NCBI GenBank assembly: GCA_012031955.1
Contig: JAAURZ010000197.1
Span: forward strand, 1-5,601
Source: Bacteroidia bacterium
Lineage (GTDB): Bacteria; Bacteroidota; Bacteroidia; Cytophagales; Cyclobacteriaceae
Length of the DNA: 5,601 nt
Reading direction: 5' to 3'
Shown here: positions 1 through 5,601 of the stretch, one piece after another
How positions within the stretch are numbered: position 1 is the first letter of the stretch
How the letters are laid out: each line of letters begins with the position of its first letter
Notes under the pieces: generated by a model
What the model was told of the DNA's origin: nothing
Databases searched by the model: none
What the model saw: only the letters and a program-made list of their open reading frames with translations
Translations under genes and position numbers: made by a program

Positions 1-499
1 GCACGTTGCGAAGTGCGAGTATGTCCTCTTTTGTAATATGGAGTTCGGCCCCAAAAACCTGTCTTGACTGAGCAGACTGTGCCTTGAGTTGATCGGACTT
101 GTCGGCAAGTTCGCGTGCATTCTTTCTAAAACCGGTGGGTGTTGCGTGAAGCAACTGGTCGCGGTCAACGCGCTGGCGGTCGCCGGCCATTGCCTCCTCG
201 TCAAACAGCTTCTTGTAAAGTTCGCGGTCCTTTTCTGCGAGGGTGGCAAGCACCAGTTCTACTTCTTCAATTTGTGAGGTAAGGAGGTCTTTGTGACGCG
301 CGAAGGCGCGATTTTCCTTGCGCAACGATTTCTCCAGCGGCGAGTCGGTTAGCCGGTTGTGAACGGCTGCAATTCCAACAAACATGAAGCACCCGACCGC
401 AATCACCCCGGCACAGTAGCCTAGCACATCTCTAATCTTCCACTTGGCGCGCTCATATTGGCAGGTTTCAGGGTTGTAGTAATATTTCAATTTGCCCAT
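1..499 (-). CDS. M23-family metallopeptidase, N-terminal part (runs off left edge)
   Basis: Reading the minus strand from the ATG at 499-497 gives 166 codons without a stop, continuing past base 1. The protein starts MGKLKYYYNPETCQYERAKW, the typical start of the Bacteroidota envelope M23 peptidases (KYYY-PET-YE pattern). A single hydrophobic segment follows at about residues 25-47 (VLGYCAGVIAVGCFMFVGIA), so it is probably an inner-membrane anchor with the rest in the periplasm. Residues about 55-145 are charged and helical, likely coiled coil (EKSLRKEN, IEEVELVLATLAEKDRELYKKLF, ELADKSDQLKAQ). The visible part ends at LALRNV, just before where the family normally begins its LytM-type zinc peptidase domain. 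The catalytic H-x(n)-D and HxH residues therefore lie outside the window and the peptidase call rests on the N-terminal region only. It is divergent from alaS, an arrangement I recall as common in this phylum. The likely role is cleavage of peptidoglycan cross-links or activation of amidases. Confidence 0.85.
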   Translation of the reverse strand, partial: MGKLKYYYNPETCQYERAKWKIRDVLGYCAGVIAVGCFMFVGIAAVHNRLTDSPLEKSLRKENRAFARHKDLLTSQIEEVELVLATLAEKDRELYKKLFDEEAMAGDRQRVDRDQLLHATPTGFRKNARELADKSDQLKAQSAQSRQVFGAELHITKEDILALRNV

Positions 500-529
500 G
501 AAAACACTTTAAAAATGCTCAATAGCGTG

Positions 530-537
530 TATTTTTG
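530..537 (+). promoter_or_regulatory. Candidate Bacteroidota -7 promoter element for alaS
   Basis: TATTTTTG matches the Bacteroidota primary-sigma -7 consensus TAnnTTTG and lies 76 bases before the alaS ATG. The upstream -33 TTTG-like element is poor: only TTTA, about 18 bases upstream. A start near 543-546 would give a leader of about 70 bases. In such A/T-rich DNA a chance match is quite possible. Confidence 0.3.
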
Positions 538-541
538 TGGC

Positions 542-586
542 TTGCCTTTATTTTGACATGGCAATATAGTAAAAAACAGAAGGCAA
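542..586. repeat. Imperfectly nested inverted repeat in the alaS leader
   Basis: TTGCCTT (542-548) is exactly complementary to AAGGCAA (580-586), a 7-base-arm inverted repeat with a 31-base loop. The first five bases (TTGCC, 542-546) can instead pair with GGCAA at 560-564, with a 13-base loop. The two pairings exclude each other. The arms are short and no poly-U tract follows, so I do not call it a terminator or attenuator. Confidence 0.3.
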
Positions 587-606
587 AAAAGTCATCAGAA
601 AAGTCA
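587..606. repeat. Short direct repeat just upstream of alaS
   Basis: AAAAGTCA occurs at 587-594 and again at 599-606, a 12-base period, ending 7 bases before the alaS ATG. It replaces any clear Shine-Dalgarno there, which is normal for Bacteroidota, where A-rich leaders are common. It may have no function. Confidence 0.35.
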
Positions 607-613
607 CTTTATA

Positions 614-3227
614 ATGGACTCCGGATCAATCAGGCAGAATTTTTTATCGTTTTTTGAAGGAAAAGGCCACTTAATCGTTCCCTCAGCACCACTGGTGCTG
701 AAGAACGACCCAACCCTGCTCTTCACTAATTCCGGCATGGTCCAGTTCAAAGACTACTTCCTGGGCAACGGCAAACCCCGGCGCAACCGGATTGCCGACA
801 CGCAGAAATGCCTTCGCGTAAGCGGCAAACACAACGACCTCGAAGAGGTGGGCATCGACACGTACCATCACACCATGTTCGAGATGCTGGGCAACTGGTC
901 TTTCGGCGACTACTTTAAAAAGGAGGCCATCGCCTGGGGCTGGGAACTGCTTACCGACGTCTATAAACTTCCCAAAGACAGGTTGTACGTAACGGTATTT
1001 GGTGGCGACAAGGCCGACAACCTGCCTGTGGACCAGGATGCTTATGATTATTGGAAGGCAATCATAGCCGAAGAGCGCATCTTGTTCGGTGTTAAGAAAG
1101 ACAACTTCTGGGAGATGGGAGACACGGGGCCGTGTGGCCCATGCTCCGAAATACACATTGACTTGCGACCGGACGATGAGGTGAAAAAACTTCCCGGCAA
1201 AGAACTTGTCAACATGAGCCATCCCCAGGTTATAGAGATATGGAACCTGGTGTTCATGGAATTCAACCGCAAGGCTGACGGCTCCCTGGAAAAACTGCCC
1301 GCGCAGCACGTGGATACCGGCATGGGTTTCGAGCGATTGTGCATGGCCATACAAGGGAAGACATCTAACTACGACACCGATGTGTTCTCTCCGCTGATCA
1401 ACTTCATCGCCGACGCTGCCGGCGTTCCATACAAGGAAGACGAAAAGACCGACATCGCCATGCGCGTAATGGCCGACCACGTGCGCGCAGTGGCCTTCGC
1501 GATAGCAGACGGGCAGCTTCCGTCCAACACCGGCGCAGGCTATGTGATCCGGCGCATCTTGCGCAGGGCCGTGCGATATGGATTTACATTCCTGCAATTT
1601 CAGGAGCCGTTCATGCACAAACTTGTGCCGGTGCTCAGCAATCAGTTGAAAGAGGTATTCCCAGAGATCGAGTCGCAGAAGGAATACGTGGGCAAAGTGA
1701 TTTTCGAAGAAGAAACCAGCTTCCTTCGTACACTCGAGAAGGGCCTGAAGCGAATCGATGCAATTACATTCCGGCGATTCCAAGGTAATAACGGGCGCTG
1801 TGGACCTTTGAACTTTACGATACATTCGGCTTTCCATTTGATCTCACTTCACTTATCGCACGCGAGCGCGGCTTTTCCGTGGATGAGGACGGTTTCAAAG
1901 TGGAAATGAAAATCCAGAAAACACGTTCGAAAGCCGACGCGGTAAAAGAAACCGGCGCTGGATACTCGTGGGCGACGATGCCAAAACAGAATTTATCGGC
2001 TACGATAACCTCGCGGCCGATGTACGCATCATCAAATACCGGGCAATCAAACAGAAGAACAAGGAACTGTATCAGCTCGTATTCGACAAAACACCCTTCT
2101 ACGCCGAAAGCGGCGGACAGGTAGGCGATACCGGTTTCATCGAAGGCAACGGCGAACGGATTTTCATTGTGGATACAAAAAAAGAAAATGAACTGATTGT
2201 TCACTTCTCCGAAAAGCTACCGACGAACTTGGAGGCCACCTTCCGCGCCGAAGTAAATGCGCATAAGCGCCTGCTCACCATGGACAACCATTCCGCCACG
2301 CACCTGCTGCACGCTGCGCTGCGTCAGGTGTTGGGCACGCACGTAGAACAAAAAGGCTCACTGGTAAACGAGAAGCTCCTGCGTTTTGACTTCTCACACT
2401 TTGCCGCCATGACGCCGGACGAGATTCAAAAGGTCGAAACCCTTGTCAATCAAAAGATACGCGAGAATATTTTGCTCGACGAGAAGCGCAATGTGGCAAT
2501 TGAAAAAGCAAAAGGTATGGGTGCCATGGCGCTCTTTGGCGAAAAATACGGCGACTTTGTCCGCGTCATTACGTTTGACCCCGCCTACTCCGTCGAACTT
2601 TGCGGCGGCACGCACGTGAAGTCCACCGGCAATATCGGTTTGTTCAAGATCGTCAGCGAAAGTTCGGTGGCAGCCGGCGTGCGACGCATTGAAGCACTCA
2701 CATCCGAAGCGGCCGAGCAATATGTGTACGGAGAAATAGCACTGTTGGACCAGGTGAGAAGCATGATGAAGCACCCGAAAGACCTGGCGTCGACTACAAA
2801 GAGTCTGATCGAGGAAAAACATTTGCTGGAGAAGAAGCTGGAGGTCCTGCAGCAGGAGGAGTCCAACCGGTTGAAGGACCAGCTCGTATTGAAGGCAAAG
2901 AAAGAAAACGACTATCATTTGATACTTGAGCAGGTGTCGGTGCCCAACGCCGATGCACTGAAGAACATCGCGTACGGCCTGCGAAATCAATTCGACGACT
3001 TGCTGCTCGTGCTGGCGGCCGATGTCGACAGCAAACCCCAGGTGGCCGTGATGATTGGCGAAAAGCTGGCCCTGTCGAACAAGTTTCACGCAGGCAACAT
3101 GGTGAAGGAACTCGCCAAGGAAATTCAAGGTGGTGGTGGCGGACAACCGTTCTTCGCGACCGCGGGGGGCAAGTACCTCGACGGTCTGCCGGCTGTGTTG
3201 GAGAAAGCCCGAAAGCTAATTGCTTAA
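614..3227 (+). CDS. alaS: Alanyl-tRNA synthetase, full length but interrupted by three frameshifts
   Basis: AlaRS charges tRNA-Ala with alanine in the cytoplasm and removes mischarged Ser/Gly. The ATG at 614 opens a normal N-terminus. Class II motif 1 is at residues 31-51 ([15 protein letters not shown]), motif 2 at 81-101 ([20 protein letters not shown]) and motif 3 at 234-242 (DTGMGFERL). The tRNA-recognition region follows at 287-323 ([21 protein letters not shown]). The editing domain keeps all four zinc ligands: HSATH (His codons 2289 and 2301) and CGGTH (Cys 2601, His 2613). A coiled coil (about 2795-2900) and the C-Ala domain with its Gly-rich GGGGG loop (about 3130-3145) end the protein. 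The frame changes near 1769 (one extra T), 1804 (one extra A) and 1957 (one missing base). The protein between them reads [11 protein letters not shown], then [20 protein letters not shown], then [12 protein letters not shown], all proper AlaRS sequence. Correcting the three gives 871 codons including the stop, the normal length. No key residue is lost, so I infer sequence errors. It probably heads an operon with gatB. Confidence 0.95.
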
Positions 3228-3231
3228 CAAA

Positions 3232-4694
3232 ATGCCTGAGGCGCTACGCGAAAAATATACGGTGGTGGTCGGACTGGAGGTGCACGCGCAGTTGCTTACC
3301 ACCAGCAAGATTTATGCTGCCGACGCGACGACTTTTGGCGCGGAGCCCAACACCAATATCGGAATTGTGACGCTGGGCTACCCCGGCACGTTGCCAAAGC
3401 TCAACCGTAAAGCCCTTGAGTACGCAATAAGAATGGGCATCGCCTGCAACTGTTCGATCTCGCGCTACAACATCTTCGATCGCAAAAATTATTTCTATCC
3501 CGACTTGCCAAAAGGCTACCAGCTCACACAAGACCGCACGCCCATCTGCAAGGGAGGCCACGTGGATATTGTGTTGCGCAGCGGAGCGGAGAAGCAAATT
3601 CCTCTCAACAGAATTCATATTGAAGAAGATGCTGGAAAGCTGATGCACCTGCCGCAGGAAAGCGACTCCCTTGTGGACTTCAATCGCGCCGGGGTGGCAC
3701 TCATCGAGATCGTTACGGAGCCTGCGCTGCGCTCGTCGGAAGAGGCTGCCGCAATGCTCACCGAACTCCGCAAGCTGGTTCGCTACCTCGACATTTGTGA
3801 CGGAAACATGGAGGAGGGATCCATGCGTTGCGATGCCAACGTGTCGGTGATGAAGAAAGGCGAGACCACGCTTGGCCGCAAAGTCGAGATCAAGAACATG
3901 AATTCCATTCGCAACGTGCAGCGTGCCATCGACGTGGAGGCGCTTCGACAGATGGAAGAACTCGAAAAGGGGAATGAGATCATTTCCGAAACCCGATTGT
4001 TCGACGCATCCACAGGTACAACACATGCCATGCGCACCAAAGAGGAACTGAACGACTATCGCTATTTTCCCGACCCCGACCTCAGTCCCGTGATCGTGGA
4101 TGATTCGTGGCTCAATAGGATTCGTGACGCGATGCCGGCATTGCCGCGGCAACTTATGGCCCGGTTTGTTGACCATTACCAGTTGCCGCCTTACGATGCC
4201 GGCGTGCTCACAGACACCAAAGAGATGGCTGCTTACTTTGAAAAGGTGTGCGAACATACGCGCAACTACAAAGCAGTTTCCAACTGGCTTATGGGTGGCG
4301 TCAAGTCTTACCTCAATGAAACCGGGTTATCGGCCGATGCCTTTCCTGTAAAACCCGCTGTGCTGGCGGAGCTGATTGACTTAATTGATGCCGGAAAAGT
4401 GAGCCATACCATTGCGGCGCAGCGCATATTTCCCGAATTGCTTGCCCACCCCGACGCTACGGCGACGGCCGTAGCGCAACGCGACAACCTGCTGCAAGAG
4501 AGTAATCACGATGCCTTGCTGCGTTGATAGAAGAGATACTGAAAGAGTTTCCGCTGAAGGTCGAAGAATTCAGGAAGGGAAAGAAAGGAATTGTGAGTAT
4601 GTTTATGGGAGAAGTAATGAAACGAAGCAGGGGCAAGGCCGACCCCAAAATCGCCAGCGAATTGTTGAACAAGAAACTTACGGAAGCACCATGA
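3232..4694 (+). CDS. gatB: Asp-tRNA(Asn)/Glu-tRNA(Gln) amidotransferase subunit B, one frameshift near the 3' end
   Basis: GatB, with GatA and GatC, converts Glu-tRNA-Gln to Gln-tRNA-Gln (and Asp-tRNA-Asn to Asn-tRNA-Asn) in the cytoplasm. GatB binds the tRNA and activates its acyl group with ATP, and receives ammonia from GatA. Visible family signatures, counting from ATG 3232, are VVGLEVHAQLLT (12-23), YFYPDLPKGYQ (87-97), HIEEDAGK (129-136), VDFNRAGVALIEIVTEP (148-164), MEEGSMRCDANVSV (193-206), KVEIKNMNS (217-225) and MRTKEELNDYRYFPDPDL (267-284). The C-terminal helical/YqeY-type tRNA-binding tail follows. The reading frame meets a stop at 4525-4527 after residue 430. Adding one G at about 4521 (CTGCG to CTGGCG) continues it as ALIEEILKEFPLKVEEF through KADPKIASELLNKKLTEAP to the TGA at 4692-4694. 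That gives 487 residues, normal for GatB. I prefer ATG 3232 to the TTG at 3220, which would overlap the alaS stop and adds only four residues. It starts 4 bases after alaS. gatA and gatC are not in the window. Confidence 0.95.
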
Positions 4695-5224
4695 GAACAA
4701 CACCAAGGGATAATACATCAGCCAGAAAATCGCGCCGGTATGCAGCGGCATCTTTGCTTGTGCTTGCATTCGGCCTGTCATTCTGCTCATCCGCGACGAG
4801 CGAAGACACATCGGCACAGACGGGCGATACATGGACCGTTACTTTGAGCGGCAAGGTGGGTTTTCCGCAACAGGGGCTCATCACTATCCAGGAAGTGAAA
4901 GGCGGCAGATTGGGATGGAGCGACACCGTTACCCTGAATCCTGATTATACTTTTTCCAAAAAATTGAAATTAAGCGAGCCCGGCTACTACAAGATCAATT
5001 TCTATAACCGCCAGGTGCAGGACATTATTTTATACAAAGACAACGTGGAAATTAATGTGGACGGCAACGCTGCTACCGGTTTTTTTGAAATCAAAGGCTC
5101 GTCGGAAATGGAACTGGTTAGAAAAGTGCAGGCGATGTCGAAGAGTTTCGAGAGTTCGGCGGAAGCCAGCCAACTCAACAAGGACTATGTAGCCGCAGGT
5201 CAGTCGGGCAATCAGCAGCGCATG
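4691..5224 (+). CDS. Secreted DUF4369/thioredoxin-type (TlpA-like) protein, N-terminal part, cut at a probable join
   Basis: The ATG at 4691 overlaps the gatB stop as ATGA, so the two are probably translationally coupled. Residues about 12-31 form a basic then hydrophobic signal sequence (RKSRRYAAASLLVLAFGLSF) followed by Cys32-Ser-Ser. The LSFC box is a weak lipobox because Phe precedes the Cys, so lipoprotein status is likely rather than certain. Residues about 48-135 are a beta-rich domain (WTVTLSGKV, GLITIQEVKGG, PGYYKINFYNRQVQDIILYK, VEINVDG) like the DUF4369 domain that precedes thioredoxin domains in Bacteroidota. Residues 136-178 are helical (ELVRKVQAMSKSFESSAEAS, NKDYVAAGQSGNQQRM). 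No CxxC motif is reached, so a redox role is inferred from the usual domain partner. The same frame stays open to a TGA at 5486-5488, but after about residue 178 the sequence is no longer like the family and base composition changes. I therefore end the true gene at about 5224. Confidence 0.7.
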
Positions 5225-5331
5225 CTCGGTTTCGCCGCCGACGGGCGCGCCGTCTTCGGCGCGATCGCCAGTCTGAGGCGCGGAATTTCCGCTTGCGGAG
5301 CGAGAACCGAAATCCTGCCGCCGCGTTCGCG
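5225..5331. other. GC-rich stretch after the probable join, no assignable gene
   Basis: This stretch is clearly richer in G and C than everything to its left. Plus frame 1 is an unlikely Arg-rich string (ARFRRRRARRLRRDR), plus frame 3 has a stop at 5274-5276, and plus frame 2 and the minus frames are open but unrecognised. It may be the upstream part of the molybdopterin gene spoiled by another indel, or a separate piece of joined sequence. I cannot choose between these. Confidence 0.5.
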
Positions 5332-5601
5332 GGTCCGGTATGCGGTGTTCTCCTGTTCGAGCCGGTCGATGACGCCCGTGCCGAACTGGTCGAACTGGGC
5401 GAACAGCTGGCGGCACAGCTGGGCGTTCGGGACAATGACCTGGTCCGCGTCAGCTCTTCGGCCGGAGAGCTCACCGCGCCGGCGGTGATCCACCCCGGGA
5501 CACGGCCGGATGTGGTGGCGATTCCCACCGGACAAGGGCACACCGATTATGGACGATTCGCGGCCGGGAGAGGATCCAACCTAATCGGACTGCTGACCGC
5601 C
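5332..5601 (+). CDS. Molybdopterin oxidoreductase C-terminal segment, partial at both ends
   Basis: Plus frame 1 from about 5332 to the right edge reads without a stop. It contains LGVRDNDLVRVSSSAGELTA, then PAVIHPGTRPDVVAIPTGQG, HTDYGRFAAGRGSN and LIGLL. This order is the molybdopterin-dinucleotide-binding domain near the C-terminus of large molybdopterin oxidoreductases: LGI-x-GD-x-V-x-V-x-S, then PG-x-x-PDVVA, then GQGH-x-x-YGR-x-A-x-GRG-x-N. That domain clamps the bis-MGD cofactor. The segment before it (GPVCGVLLFEPVDDARAELV) lacks the LPWLQELPDP-type sequence I would expect, so the true left limit is uncertain. No catalytic domain, iron-sulphur ligand or signal peptide is visible, so the substrate cannot be named. 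Base composition and codon use differ from the rest of the window, so this piece probably comes from another genome. The frame differs from that of the DUF4369 gene to its left. Confidence 0.6.

Noticed and set aside
89..277. Plus-strand 62-residue open frame
   Set aside because: It is antisense to the well-supported M23 peptidase N-terminus and has no recognisable features.
553..570. TTGACA (553-558) with TATAGT (565-570) as a sigma-70 style promoter
   Set aside because: The spacing is only 6 bases and Bacteroidota do not use the -35/-10 consensus.
683..1837. Long 384-residue minus-strand open frame opposite alaS
   Set aside because: It is a shadow of the alaS codon usage. The plus strand carries all AlaRS motifs and the minus product resembles nothing.
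1760..1960. Programmed ribosomal frameshifting in alaS
   Set aside because: Three shifts in mixed directions without slippery sites or evident stimulatory structures do not fit any known recoding pattern.
1968..3227. A separate gene starting at GTG 1968
   Set aside because: It is the C-terminal two-fifths of alaS after the last frameshift. The protein continues upstream in the same frame at Trp (1959), so GTG 1968 is an internal Val.
3220..3231. TTG 3220 as the gatB start
   Set aside because: The ATG at 3232 fits the family's N-terminus and clears the alaS stop. The extra four residues are not needed.
3244..4257. 337-residue minus-strand open frame opposite gatB
   Set aside because: It is a shadow of gatB, whose family signatures fill the plus strand throughout.
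5212..5541. Minus-strand open frame over the GC-rich end
   Set aside because: It stays open because of high GC. The plus-frame molybdopterin-binding motifs at 5430-5595 are far more convincing, though I cannot exclude a minus-strand gene in 5225-5331.

Overview
The window looks like chromosomal DNA of a Bacteroidota bacterium, probably of the Cytophagales/Chitinophagales type. This rests on four things: the peptidase N-terminus on the minus strand, the alanyl-tRNA synthetase and GatB sequences, the DUF4369-like lipoprotein, and the A-rich leader without a strong Shine-Dalgarno. The last ~375 bases appear to come from a different, more GC-rich genome.

Layout. Bases 1-499 (minus strand, running off the left edge) encode the N-terminal 166 residues of a membrane-anchored M23-type peptidase. 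A 114-base A/T-rich divergent intergenic region (500-613) follows. It holds one possible Bacteroidota-type promoter and some short repeats. Then comes a tightly packed plus-strand run: alaS (614-3227), gatB (3232-4694, 4 bases after the alaS stop) and a secreted DUF4369/thioredoxin-type protein (from 4691, overlapping the gatB stop as ATGA). The first two act in aminoacyl-tRNA synthesis: AlaRS charges tRNA-Ala, and GatB is the amidotransferase subunit that makes Gln-tRNA-Gln and/or Asn-tRNA-Asn. The third gene is an envelope protein and seems to be a passenger in the operon.

Integrity. alaS is read in three successive frame changes within about 190 bases (near 1769, 1804 and 1957). gatB has one lost base near 4521. 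Removing or adding one base at each point restores full-length, normal proteins (870 and 487 residues). Sequencing or assembly indels are therefore the likeliest explanation, not real gene decay. Automated callers would split both genes.

Right end. At about 5224 the DUF4369 protein stops resembling its family and base composition jumps. From about 5332 a different frame encodes a recognisable C-terminal molybdopterin-dinucleotide-binding segment of a molybdopterin oxidoreductase. This looks like a chimeric contig join. I found no new biological system, RNA gene, CRISPR array or mobile element.
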